Source of the DNA: Akebia trifoliata | Lineage: Eukaryota > Streptophyta > Magnoliopsida > Ranunculales > Lardizabalaceae | Direction: 5' to 3' | DNA: 64,000 nt | Assembly (NCBI GenBank): GCA_017979445.1 | Contig: CM030704.1 | Coordinates: forward strand, 13,127,658 to 13,191,657 | In this document: piece after piece, positions 35,555 through 48,700 of the stretch | Layout of the letters: each line of letters starts with the position of its first letter | Numbering within the stretch: the first letter of the stretch is position 1 | Notes under the pieces: generated by a model | What the model was told of the DNA's origin: nothing | The model's input: only the letters and a program-made list of their open reading frames with translations | Databases searched by the model: none | Program-made: the position numbers and the translations under genes

Positions 35555-35938
35555 GGGTGGCATTCTTTTGACAAAATCCTAAACAACATTCTAGATAATA
35601 CATTTTGTCTCATATGGGCTAAAATTTTCAGAATGGGCTGATTTTTTGTGAGGATGATCTCTATGGTGAGAAAATCATCTTCATAAAAAAAATCAACCAA
35701 TTCTAAAATTTCTAACCTTAATTTATAAGATAAAGAATCGTGAACAGTCAATTTTTACCATTCATTTGTAATCATTTTTCATGGGGTTAGAAGTTTCAAA
35801 ATTGTCTGATTTTTTGTGAGGATGATCTACTAACTATAGTGCTGACCCACAAAAAATCAGCCATTCTAAAAATTTTAACCCATATAAGACAAAATTTTAT
35901 CTAAAATGTTGTCTAAGATTTTGTCAAAAGAACGCTAC

Positions 35939-35940
<2 letters not shown>
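35555..35940. mobile_element. MITE-like palindromic element, complete (386 bp)
   Basis: Terminal inverted repeats GGGTGGCATTCTTTTGACAA and, complemented, GGGTAGCGTTCTTTTGACAA. Same family as 13988-14348. Followed directly by a 44-bp AT microsatellite. Confidence 0.75.

Positions 35941-35984
<44 letters not shown>
35941..35984. repeat. (AT)n microsatellite
   Basis: About 22 AT units between two MITE copies; likely the target sequence in which the family inserts. Confidence 0.9.
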
Positions 35985-35987
<3 letters not shown>

Positions 35988-36350
35988 ATAGCGTTATTAC
36001 GACCCCTATTAACTCACATTGCGACACACCATTTGTCTTACATGGGCAAAAATGTTTGGATGGGCTAATTTTTTGTGATGATGATCTCTGTGATGAGGGG
36101 ATCATCCTGACAAAAAAATCATCTCATTCCAAAACTTCTAACCCCATCAAAATTGATTTACAAAAATTGGACGGTCTAAAATTTTTCAACTTGTAAACAT
36201 GGGGCTAGAAGTTTCATAATGAGCTGATTTTTGGCAAGGATGATCTCCTCACCATAGAGATCATCCTCACAAAAAATCAGCCCATTCCAAACATTTTTAC
36301 CCATACAAGACAAAACGGTGTGTCGCAATGTGAGTCTACGGACCCGACCC
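35985..36350. mobile_element. MITE-like palindromic element (366 bp)
   Basis: Ends GGATAGCGTTATTACGACCC and, complemented, GGGTCGGGTCCGTAGACTC, then a shared ACATTGCGACACACC. Internal hairpin arms as in the other copies. The outermost bases of the two ends differ, so the exact termini are uncertain. Confidence 0.7.
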
Positions 36351-36687
36351 ATGTATATATACACATTTTTTAAACTCAAAAAATCATTTTTATTTTTTAA
36401 TTTATCCGATATTTTCCCAACTTTATCGACTTTTTCCAAAGCTTTCTATTGCCGAATTATTCCTGAACCCCTCCACCCTACCCGACCGAACTCCCCACAA
36501 TTACCAATGGGCGATCATTACGAACTATGAGTCATGGATAAAGATGAAAGTGTATTTCTAGCTTGAAAGTATGGAAGTGACATTAATAATAAATAAAGTC
36601 AACAATAGGAATAAAATCATTATTGATCAAATAAGTCAACGGGGCACCCTTCAGCTTGAAAGAAGGGAGGGAGACAAGGCTTGTCTT
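36351..36687. other. Downstream flank of the NUDT3-like gene
   Basis: Should contain the 3' untranslated region (minus strand). No other feature is seen. Confidence 0.35.
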
Positions 36688-36750
36688 CTAAAGATTTTTC
36701 TGCAATATTTTGTCAGCAGCACTAAATATGGGAACGATGTCCACTGGTAC
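36688..36750 (-). CDS. NUDT3: NUDT3-like gene, last coding exon
   Basis: Codes VPVDIVPIFSAADKILQKNL and stops at TAG (complement of 36688-36690). The VPVDI start and short tail match the expected end of the family. Acceptor TTTCAG. A possible polyadenylation hexamer AATAAA lies on the minus strand at 36389-36394, about 300 bp downstream; this is only a guess. Confidence 0.87.
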   Translation of the reverse strand, partial: VPVDIVPIFSAADKILQKNL

Positions 36751-39700
36751 CTGAAATCAATGGCAGATGATTAACATGACCAAATTTCAGTTTCGTTAAT
36801 ATTATGAAAATAGGGGGCTTAAAAAAAACATGTTTGATGATGATGATGATGATTATTAAAGTGATGCTTCGTGGCATCATTGATCATTTATAAACGAATC
36901 TCTAAGTTAAAAACATTGAACACACCTAGTATCTTTGGCACTGTGTTTATGCATGGCCATTTCTCATTTATAATACTAGAATTTAGAATAAGCACTTATC
37001 TCTTGTGGTCGTTACAAATAAACGCAACTTTGATTGCAAGGCAAAACACTGGCAAATCATTTACTGTGGAAAACTCGTATTTCACCGTGTTTGACAGCAA
37101 AGTAAATTTAAAAAGCGGGGTAAGGATTTGCATTGCCCATAAGATTTGCTTCTTCAAGTGGAAAATCTTTTCTCACTGCTCCCCCCTAGGAAAACGATTT
37201 GCCACAAGAGACCAAAATTTGGATCTCATAAATGCTCCCCACTTTGCATTTAAACTTAATATAATCAGGTCATTTTGGTCAAAAACAAATAAAATCGCAA
37301 CCCATGACTCCATAATCCCGATAATCAAGGTTGTTAGTTTTCAAAACTACAAAAAATATCCTTTTTAACAATAATAAAACCTTATTGATTTGCATTTAAG
37401 AACAGAGCACCATACCTTAATTTTTTCCAGTCTATCAAGTGCGACTCGCAATGGTTGCGTCATTTCGCAGTATTCCTGAAGGAGTGCCTTTGCAGCAGCT
37501 TTGTCACCTTTTGCCTGTATTGTTAGTATCTCCCTGCTTAAGCCCTCAACAGCTCCTTCAACCTTTCAATAGCACAACAAATTTTATGCCTTGGAAATTT
37601 GTTCCTTGAGAACTCTAAATTGTAAAACTCAGGAACTATGGAATGGTACCTCGGCAAAATTGACAGAAAATGTCCCATCTGAGTGTAAAATAAAAGCTCC
37701 TTTCTCGAATAACCAATTAAACTGCAAAGCTTGTCCTTTTCTGGTTCATTTAGTAACAAATCAGTCAAAAATTGAATGCAGTAGCAGTAAACACTTAACG
37801 GGCCATTAAGTAAGATAAAACGATCAGTAACTACCCATGTGCTTCGTCTAACCCAAAACGTATTGATCGGAAGCATCCCGCAAGGAAAGAAACATACATA
37901 GACTTTACCAAGGTTTTCGGAAGCAATCCCTGCAGCAAGGAGAGAGAAAATTCATCAAATAGATCCCAATAAACATTTTAGGCCTTAAAATTAGAAGACT
38001 ATCAAAGAGAACAAAAATTTTAAGTTATTTATTGGAGAAATAACTTTCAACATTAGAGAAGAAACAAACAAGTTTATTACCTTCAGCTTAGTAGAATGAC
38101 TCGATTTGGAAATTGTGAGCATTTTATTTCAGAGGGAATATAAAGTACCAATGGCTAAACCCCCATGAAATAAGCTTACTACTATGAATTGCAATCTAAT
38201 CAACAAATTGTAACCATCCAATCTATTGATTATTTGAACAATAAATGTGTGGTTATAATTAATCAACCGTGCTCGTTATTCACGCTGTAGATTGAAGTGG
38301 CATTGTTAATGATGTGGTGTATCTCATGCACTGAATTGCAATTCTTACTTGTCTCCATCAAACGAATGTGTATCTTTGAGCACTATGAGTTTGTCAACAT
38401 TGACACACCAAGAAGATGGCCGCCTTCGAAGAATTTTGTTGATGAAAAATTGCCTGGTGATCATCATTATGTTCATCATCAAAGCCTTATCCCAAAAAAT
38501 TGTAATAAGGTGGAACAATTCACATTGCTTCATTCATTTCTCTCCAATCCATGTTTTCTATTAATTCAAGTATTTCCATTCCACTCCATCAATCCAATGT
38601 CCTTTCCTAGTCATCCTTTCAGTCCTCTAGAAGCTTCAACTTGCATGTGTTCCTTCTAACAAAGAAGGTTGTCGGTCCAAGTTGCAAATGATCAAACCAT
38701 CTCAATCGACTTTCCCTTCGTTTATCACCTATTAAGGCTACTCCCACATTTTCATAAATGAGTTTATTTCTAATTTAATCTTTTCTGTCTATCAACTCAT
38801 CCATCTTAGCATCCTCATCCAAGTTGTGCCCAATCTATGAACATGTTTCTTGATCGTACAACATTTCACTCCATAACACATAGTCAAGTCTTACTAGGTT
38901 CCTCTAAAATTTTCCTTTCAATTTGATTAAGCTACATCCGAAAGAGCACTTCAGAATCACACCTCCCCATTACCCATATAGCTTTAATTCTAAGGAAACT
39001 ATCTATCTCAATCTCTCTCCATTTGTTGAATAACTCTATTTTTTAGTGTTTTTATTTTTGTTGTCCTTTTTAGTCTTTTCCACTTATGAGAATATGTAAT
39101 CACCTTTAAAGCCTAATTAGGGCTTAATAATTAAATGATTATTGAGTTCTCTCAATTCAACTTGGTATCAAAACCTACCTCATCGCCCCCACCCCTCCTT
39201 GCTACAAACCCCATCGTCCCCCTCCTCTCTTAAATCCATATTCAACAGGTCTTGAAAGACACTTCTCGTCTTGGATTAAAACATCACCCCTAAAGGGGTT
39301 TTATCGCACCATGCGATAGAGTTGTTAGAATACATTAAAGCCCTACGGCAACAATAGAGTTGTTGTTAGGCCAAAATGATGGCCCTTGGATCATCCACAG
39401 AACCTTGCGACAATAGTTATGACAGTATCATAGTCAGTGGATGCCTTTGACAACCTGCGATAGCAGCTGATTAGTCTGTGGAGACTTGCGACAGCACCTG
39501 GGGTGCCTTTGAAGACTTGCGACAACAACGGCATAGCCTGTGGAGGCTTATGACAGCACCTGGGGTGCCTTTGGTTTGCGATCATAGCAGCAAGGCTGTT
39601 TTGGGGCTGTGCTCACATCTGTGTGGTTGTTTGAAGGTAACAACAACATCAACTTGTTGTTTGAAGCTTACGACAACGGCAGAACTGTCCCTTGGTGCCC

Positions 39701-42700
39701 TACGATTGAGTTAAATACTATTCTGGTCACCTACAACAGTATTTGATCACCTTCCACGTCTTAAGATTGTGTATTGCCACCTTTAGGGTGCTGCGATCAG
39801 TTTCTTATTTGAACTCTCTTCAAACCAAAGCACATCGACTATTTGATGGCCTCTGAGACATATTTTTCCTCGATCACTAGTAATAGTGATGGATCGGGTG
39901 GTCTTCCCTCTCGTTCGACCGACTTTCCAAGGCATCCAAATTACCACCTTAAAATTAGATGGTCCTAATTATCTTCTTTGGGCACGATCGAAATGTTTAT
40001 TGGTGGAAAAGGAAAAATCATTACTTTACAGGGGCAGAAAAACAACCTCCACCAACTGACACTACTTACCCCCAATAGTTTGCTAATGACTCTATGGTCC
40101 GTTCTTGACAGGTTACATCTATGCAACCACACATTACTGCTGATTTTATGTTCTCTAAGACTGCAAGCCAGATATGGGAGTCCACAGAGAGTATTTACTC
40201 ACAACGTCAAAACAATGTTCAAATCTTGAACTTAAAGCGTGAGATTTCCCGCCTTTCACAAGGTGACTCTTCAGTCACCACCTATATATCACAACTTCGT
40301 GCTCAATGGGAAGAGTTGACATTTTATTTCGCGTCCTATGCTTAGAAGGACCCTCTCGATGAGGTATTATATGCGTCGATATGGATAAGAATCGAGTCTT
40401 TCAGTTTCTAGCCGGTCTCCAGGATGAGTTTAATAATCTAAGAGTTCATTTATTGGTTATGGATTCCTTTCCGTCCCTACAAACTACATATTCTTATGTC
40501 TTAGCTGATGAGAGTCGTCATACAACAATCCTACCCCACTCTTCTCAAGACCACTCTACAAAGCTTGCTCGCATACCTTCTCCACAACCTCACAGTCGAT
40601 CTTTGCCTATACATCAACAACATAAGTGTGATCATTGTCGAAAGTTGGGTCACGTGAAGGTCCGTTGCTATGCGCTTCATAGTCATCCTAATCAGCAACG
40701 TCAACTATCTCAACGATTGACAAGTTCAGGCAATTTTTCAATCAAATGGAGACTTCATCTCAGCCGGTCTCTATTTTTGTTCACTCAGGTACCTTTGCAT
40801 CTACACAGTGTTTCCACCATTTCCTCATCCTGGATCATTGATTCTGCTACCTCAGATAACATGATCGGTACGTCCTTCCTATTCAAAACCTATAGTGTTT
40901 GTTCTAGTCATCACAAGGTTCCCCTTGATGATGATTCTTTATCTATTATCGTTGGTTAAGATCATTTTTCTATTACACTTTTATCCTTAACTAATACACT
41001 GCATGATCCTCAACTTACTATCTTATCTCTATTAGTAATATTACCAAACATTTGAATTGCAGTGTAATCTTTTTTCCCTCTCATTGTGTCTTTTAGGATC
41101 TGGAGTTGAAGAGAACGATTGGCACTGGACGTTAAGTGAATGGCTTGTATCTCTTGGACGCCTGTTTTACCTAGCACCCATTCTATTTCTCAGCTTAGTA
41201 GTAGTAGTTAGACTAATAAGGCAATGCGTTGACACTTACGTTTAGGCCATATTTTCTTTGGATATTTGAAACACATGTTCCCTACTTTATTTAATAATGC
41301 CAATTTGGTTGATTTTTCTTGTGAAATTTGTCAATTAGTTAAACATGTTCATTCTCATTATCTTATTAGTATGAATATTATTGCACCTGCTCCGTTTGAC
41401 CTAATATATTCTAATGTATGGGGTCCTTCTCCCGTCACAACCACTATTGGTTTTCAATATTTTGTTTTGTTCATCGATGACCACAGTCGTACCACTTGAG
41501 TTTATCTTATGAAACACAAGAGTGAAGTATATGGGATTTTCAAGCAATTTCTTGCTATGATTCATACCCAGTTTGATCGTACTGTCAAGACTTTCTGTTA
41601 TGATTATGGTATGGAATACACCTATAATGAAGTATTGAAGCTTTGTTTAGAGTATGGCATTGAGCATCAAATATCCAATGTTACGACTCCTCAGCAAAAT
41701 AGTCGATCAGAAAGGAAAAATCACCATATTCTGGAAATATCATGTACCTTCTCTATTGGCATAAACATGCCACAATCCTATTGGATTGATGCAGTTCTTA
41801 CTGTTGTTTACCTTATTAATCGAAACCCCTCCCGAGTTCTTCAGTTCGCCACTCCCTTCCTATAGCTCCATCCAGATGATTCATTTTTTCACTTCCTCCG
41901 CATGTGTTTGGGTGCTTCTGTTTTTTTCAAAAAATGTATTTTTTTAGTTATTCCTCTATTCAGAAAGGATACTGCTGTTATCATCCTCCCTTTTGAAGGC
42001 GTTTCATTTCTCGAGATGTCTCTTTCTTTGAGTATGTCCCATACTACATTGGGTCAATTGATATTCAATCTAAGTGGTTTCCTCTAGATACCCCTGATGA
42101 TGACATCTCTGCCTTATTATTTCCTCTTCCCATGCCTGTTCCTCCTTCTACATTTCTTGTCAGTCCATCACCTCATCGATTGCAGGGTTACTCTCGGCAG
42201 CCCCGCAATACTACTATCACTTCTATGATAGACCAGCTCGTTTCCTTGCCTCCAACTCCGCCTTCTACTGTCCCTTGTGATGATTGTCCTATCGCTACTC
42301 ACAAGGGTAAGCACACTTGTACTTATCTCATTTCTAATTATGTATCTGATTCTGCTCTCACACCCTCTTATTGGAGTTTTCTTGTTTTTGTTTCCGTTGT
42401 TTCTCTTCCTAATACTGTTTTAGAGGCTATTGTCCATCCTGAGTGGCGAGCAGCTATGATTGATGAATTGAATGCTCTTAAAAAAACTCAGACTTGGGAA
42501 CTAGTTCCTCTTCCGTCTGGGAGGAAAGTTGTGGGATGCCGTTAGGTGTTCGCTATTAAGCATAATCCTGATGGTTCTATTGCTCGTTATAAGGCCCGTC
42601 TAGTGGCTAGAGGTTATGCCTAGACTTATGAAATTCATAATCAGGAGACATTTGCTCTTGTTGCCAAGATGACCACCATTCGAGTTTTCTTTTCTATTGC

Positions 42701-45700
42701 TGCTATCAGAGGGTGGCCCCTCTTTCAGTTAGATGTCAAGAATGCATTTCTTAATGATGATCTTTAGGAAGAAGTCTATATGGTCCAACCTCCTGATTTT
42801 CTTACACCTGCTTCCTCTGGACATGTCTATCATCTTCGTCGTTCTCTCTATGGACTAAAGCAGGTTCCTTGCGCATGGTTTGAGCGCTTTACTAAGGCAA
42901 GGCATCAGTTTGATTTCCATCAGAGTTCTATTGATCATATTTTTTTCCTGTGTCACTCCCAAGGAAAAACTGTCGCTCTGATTGTTTGTGGATGATATTG
43001 TGCTTACTGAAGAAGATTGTGACTGCATGACAACAGTAAAATCTTACTTAGGTCATCAATTTGAAATTAAGGACCTTGAGCATCTTCGTTATTTTTTAGG
43101 CATTGAGATTGCACGGTCCCAATCTGGTATCTTTATCTCTCAGCGTAAATATGTCCTTGATTTACTTAGTGACTACGGTCAACTAGGTTCTCGTCCCGCC
43201 GATACTCCTATTGAGAAAAATCACAGGTTTGCTGATTCTGAGGGAGAGTGTTTGTCGAATATTGGTCAGTATCGGCATCTTGTGAAAAAATTGATCTACT
43301 TGTCTATGACTCGTTTTAATATTATTTATGTTGTTAGTGTTGTAAGTCAGTTTATGTACTCTCCTCGCACATCCCATCTTACTGTTGTCTATTGTATTCT
43401 TAGATATCTTAAGGGATATCCTGGTCGCGGTATTTTGTTCAATAATCATGGTCATCTTCGCGTTGAGGCATGGACTAAGGCAAATTATGTTGGCTCAGTG
43501 ACTGATAGACGGTCCATTTCTGGGTACTGTACTAAAGTTGGTGGCAACTAGGTAACTTAGCGCAGTAAGAAATAGGACGTGATTTCTCGGTCCAATGCTG
43601 AGTCAGAGTACAGAGCTATGGCACTTGGAGTGTGTGAGTTATTGTAACTCAAGACCTTACTAGCTGATTTGTGTCTTCTTATGACAACCCCATTTTCACT
43701 ATATTGTGATGATAAATCAGCTATTAACATAGCAGAAAATCCAATTTGGCATGACAAAACGAAGTATATCAAAGTTGATCGACCTTTCATTAAAGAGAAT
43801 TGTTTTTTGGCAAATTTGCACTCCCTTTGTTCCTACATCTCAACAACTTGCCGATATTCTTACTAAATGTATTAGCAAAACTGCCTTTGAAAATGTCTTG
43901 TCCAAGTTGGGCGTTGCCGATATTCATGCACCAACTTGAGAGGGAGTGTTGAATAACTCTATTTATTAATGTTTTTATTTTTGTTGTCCTTTTTAGTCTT
44001 TTCCACTTATGAGAATATGTAATCACCTTTAAAGCCTAATTAGGGCTTAGTAATTAAATGATTATTGAGTTCTCTCAATCACTCTGGGATGTTTACTAGC
44101 CATCAGGTTAAACTTCCCATTCCTTTCTCTATGCATTATCCTTTGAGTTATACACTATATACTCCGTCTTGGTCCTACTTATTCTAAGTCCTTTGGGGCT
44201 CCAAAAGAACTCTCCGAAATTGTATGTTTGTGTTACTCCATATCTAGTCTCACCAACTAACCATCCCACTATCTACAAAAAATATTACCTAGTCTCCAAA
44301 GTTTCCCTGTCATACCTTACCAGCCAAATGCCCATTGCTAATGAAGAACTTCCCAGAAAGAAGCATAGAAGTGAAGATCAAGTCTTACTGGGACATTGTC
44401 CCAAAAGAGGAGATCTACTTAAGTCAATCATTGGTGACCTCTATTGGGGCTTCAAACGGTCACAATACAAGCTCCACCGTGGGCTCAATATTGGTCATAC
44501 TCAAGGATTTGGATTTTCAATAACCAACAAGCAATGGGGGTGGAATCTTTCCCCACATTTTTTTCTTTTCTTTTTGCCACTTTTGTTGTCTTCTTTTTGG
44601 AGTCCACTTGGTAATAGGGGTATGACCCTAAATGATCTGTAATCATTTTTTATTATTTATTTAATTTCATTTGCTTGCTTAGCACTAGCACGCACACACA
44701 TACACACACACACACACATTCATTAAATATCAGTATCATTCATGATGAAGAGAGGATCATGCTCGCCTTCCTCTTTCAAATGTATGATGCCATATGCAAC
44801 AAGGTCAAAGTTGTAGTTCATTCCTCGGGAAATGCTCAAAAAAATGAGGAGATCTTTAAATTCAAAAGAAAACAGAAGTTTCAATTGAAGCTAATCCATG
44901 TAGAAATAAGTCTCACCTGAGTCTCCACCCAATCATGACACTTTATCCAACATATATTAAGTATGCTATTTTTTTTTTTTTTGACATAAAAGTATGCTAT
45001 ATTTGGATCTAAAAGGTTCTAACGAAAAGAATCTTCAACCATCAATGAAGTCATGGAAAAATAGAAAAAAGAAATAAGGTCAAGCAAAGTGTTTTTACTT
45101 AATTCTGGGATAGGAGAATAGGATAGCTTTTACAGCTCCACATAGGTAAATTATTCCAACACTTGAGGATGAAGATGGAAAGTGAGAAGTATCAAGTCCA
45201 AACTCACCCAATTTATAAAGGCTAGAAATAATTAATAAGCAAAATGTAACATCTCTGACATTTACATCTTATGCAAAATTGAGTAGGCACAATCATGATC
45301 CCGAGAAAAAACCAAAAGGTGCCTTAAAGATCGAAAAAGAGCAAGCACAATTACTTTTACCAAATACGATACCTTGAAAGAATTGGCAGAATATTAATGC
45401 CTAACGAGGGTGATGTGCGAGAAGAAATCTAAAGACCCAAGGGCATGGCCTTGGTTGTCAATACTGTGTTTTTGTCAAACCTGAGATTTTGGTGTATGTC
45501 AGCTTTGCTCCTATTGGAAAGCATGTGAAGACATCGACAACAACACGCAAGGTCAGACACTTCGACGAAACGTTTCATGTGTGCTCAAGACCAAAAAAAT
45601 GTAATAAGACCACCTAAACCATGCCCCTTCACCAAGATGATCTTTAGGTCAATTATTATTAGTAAAAATACGTAGTTTTCCAACTTGATCGATCATCGGA

Positions 45701-48700
45701 ATTCCAGAAAACATAAAATGTCTGAAAAATGGTATTTTATAGTTCTGGGAATAGTATTTTCGATGCCACCGAAAATCTTCCCTTGCCACCAAAAATCAGC
45801 TTTTTTCAGTTAACAGAGAGGGTGTCTATTCGATTACACTGAAAGTACCCAACGGTCAAAAATATAATCGTTGCAATTTTCGGTACCACCGAATTGATTT
45901 TCAGTGCCACCGATCATAGAGTTGTTGCCAACTTTGTTTTTTTATATTGAGAAGCATTGGCTTCACTTGGGCTTGATCATTCTTGAGGATTTGAGCTCCC
46001 AGCTCCCCTATACACTTTGGAGCATCTTCAACACCCTTGAGAACCTAGATTTAATTGAGACCATCCTCAACCTCCTCTATGCCTCTCACCTAGAACCTTC
46101 TTCACATTACCTCAACCCTTGATCACATTGGCTCATCTATTAGAACAAGGAGTGAAGTACGAAGAGTTGAAAAACTTGCAGGCATGATTGGAACATCGGA
46201 CCGTCGAAAAAGCTCTTGTGGACTCAAGGATTCAAAGACCTCAAAAATGTGATCGACATATGTCTAGCAATTGAGTAAGTCTTTGTTATTTTGTTTTTCA
46301 TTTCAAAATCACTGTAAGAGGTTACTTGGTTCAACCCTAAAAACCAAGCTCTGGTTAGAATCTAGGACTCTTGACAAAAGTAGAGGTTCATGAGTTTCCG
46401 AGACACAAAACTCACCATTTCGGGAGAATGCGATTCTCTTGATCCTAAAGTTTTAGAATTTAGCCTAGGTATAAAAATTTTGTGTAAACGGTTAGAGGTA
46501 AACCATAAACCTTTTTTGATATTGATCACCAAGTTCCAAAAGAAGGAATTTTGGGAAACCACTATAAAACTACGCGTCTTGTGTTTGTGCAAGTGCCTCT
46601 ATGAACTTACACTTAAATGAATGAATGCCATGAATGAATATTATGCTATGTATGACAATGCTATGAATGACACGAATTAGATATGATGAATTTTAGTATT
46701 AAATTCAACAATTGCACATCAAGACAGAGTGATTCTGGGACCCGGTGAATCAACTTAGGAAAGTATTTAGTCAAACTCACTGTTTCCTTAGTTTAAATTG
46801 AAAATAATTTAAAATTTTCCTATTCACCCCCTTTAGGACTAGACACGGTCAAAGCCGGTAATTTCATTGGTATCCCAAAAGGAGGAAGAGTTGTGGGGGC
46901 AGGAAAAACATTTTTTCCCTAGAATAAAAAAAAAATATCACCTTGAGATTAGAACATGCTAAGGCACAACCTGAAGATGGGTCAAGTATTTCCCATAAAT
47001 GAGGATAGGAAATGTTCGAAGAAGCATTGATAGACATGTCAAAATAATAGGTGAAATAACTAGGGTGTACCGCTGTGATATTATATTGTTTCATCGTATT
47101 GCTTATTTACTTTATTACCATCTTTAGGAGTGTGGTTTTAGTGCATTGGATTCTAGCATGGAGTCATGGGGATTCGTGTTAGATTTTAGGGGCGCTACAG
47201 GTGTACCCTATCGGCATGGGGATCAAGGTAAAATTATAGGATCTCAACCATTTGTGACCCATATTTCGGGTTTGTACAAAAATCAAAATTCTTTTCACAT
47301 TGCCAAACTTAATCTAGAATTGGTAAGTAACATTTTTGTGATTTGCCCAAAAAAACAGAATTCAATTCTAGTACTTAATTCCATATAAGGTATGATATGT
47401 TTTGATCCATACATATATAACCTTGATGCATTATCATTTTTGGAAAATTTCCCTCTAAATTAACCTACCATTGGTCATTAAAAAAAATCTACCCATCCTA
47501 CATATGGTCCATTGTTATCAAGATCAAACAATATGAATTAAAAGCATAACTAGATTTTTTTTTTTTGAAAGGTAAAAACATAACTCAATCGAAGTCTCTA
47601 ACCTGGTTGATGAGAAATTTAAGTGCCCAAAGGCCAACGATATCTGCTTTTGCTTCCTCCAAAGCCGAGTGGAGTTCTTGAAGTTCCTTTTTCATACCAA
47701 CAAAGATAAGCATGTCAGTTAAACAATGTTTGCTATAGATAATGGCTTCTCTGTCATGTTGATATTTCAACAAAATTTTCAACTATTGACAAGTGTTAAT
47801 GCCATCCCGAAATTCAATTATCCAATTAAAAATTTCTTAGTAATAGGAAAAGTACATGCCTAGTAAATTTCACATAACCAATTAAAAATGACGTTTAAAA
47901 AAACACATTTTAAACGCGACTTTTGCGATTATGATTGTGACAATTGGGTAGCCATGCACATTACTAGTAACTCAATCGATCAAGAGAAAAACATTACACA
48001 GAGAAGTTAACTATCATTTCATTAGAAAAAGAAAACTATAGCAATCAGAGAAGTTAACTGTCATCGTAGAAACAATTTGCGTATCTCTTCACTAAGGCCC
48101 TAAATAACAATACCCCAGGCAATTTGATTCAAGCTGGGCATGGATGATGTGTATGCTCCAACTTGGGGGGGGGGGGGGGGGGGGTCGGTCAAAATGTCAT
48201 GCTTGGTTTGGTTAGAATATTTAGTCATTTGTCATCAACATCGTCAAAACCTTATACCAAAGATTTAGGGTCGGCTAAATGAATCTTGTTCCTCCATTCA
48301 AATGTACCCAAAATCATGTCATCCATAATGGACAGTGTGTTCATATCCACTTTCACTATCTCAATCCACACTCTTTTGGGTCTTCCTTTCGTCTTATTAG
48401 CACCTTCGATTTGTATATTCATTCTAACTTGGGCTGTAATGGACATGTGTGTAACATGCCCGGCCATCTCAATCAACTTTGTATTAGTTTATGGCCTATT
48501 GGAGCCACTCCTACATTTTCTCAGATGCTTCTTGATCACCCAACATTTAGTATAGCTAGTCTTACTACCATCTAATAAAATAAAAAAAATTTGATGTTTA
48601 TGCATCGGTCACATAGCACATCTACACTTTAACCATCTACTTCGGATTCTATGGGGGAGATCTACTCAATGTCCCCATCATCATGTTTGTTAATAAGGGT

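Larger units (their letters stand above)
39024..44077 (+). mobile_element. Ty1/copia retrotransposon A, complete but inactive (5054 bp)
   Basis: 131-bp LTRs at 39024-39154 and 43947-44077 differ at only about four positions. PBS TTGGTATCAAAAC (39162) and polypurine tract GAGAGGGAG (43938-43946) are present. The polyprotein region 39846-43939 has gag, protease, integrase, RT and RNase H with stops and frameshifts. No exact 5-bp target duplication (CCATT left, ATCAC right), but the flanks look like two pieces of one LINE. It lies in a host-gene intron, antisense to the gene. Confidence 0.9.
37930..47602 (-). other. 9.7-kb intron of the NUDT3-like gene
   Basis: Bounded by acceptor CTGCAG (37930 side) and donor GTTAGA (47602 side). 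It contains a LINE fragment split by a complete copia element (39024-44077), a CA microsatellite, and a long copia-type LTR (45456-46866). 37932-38640 and 46881-47602 show nothing recognised. Confidence 0.8.

Noticed and set aside
36871..37368. 165-codon plus-strand open frame
   Set aside because: Lies inside the last intron of the NUDT3-like gene, antisense, with no recognisable motif; chance frame.
44675..44920. 81-codon open frame starting in the CA microsatellite
   Set aside because: Threonine-histidine run from the repeat, remainder without similarity to known families.
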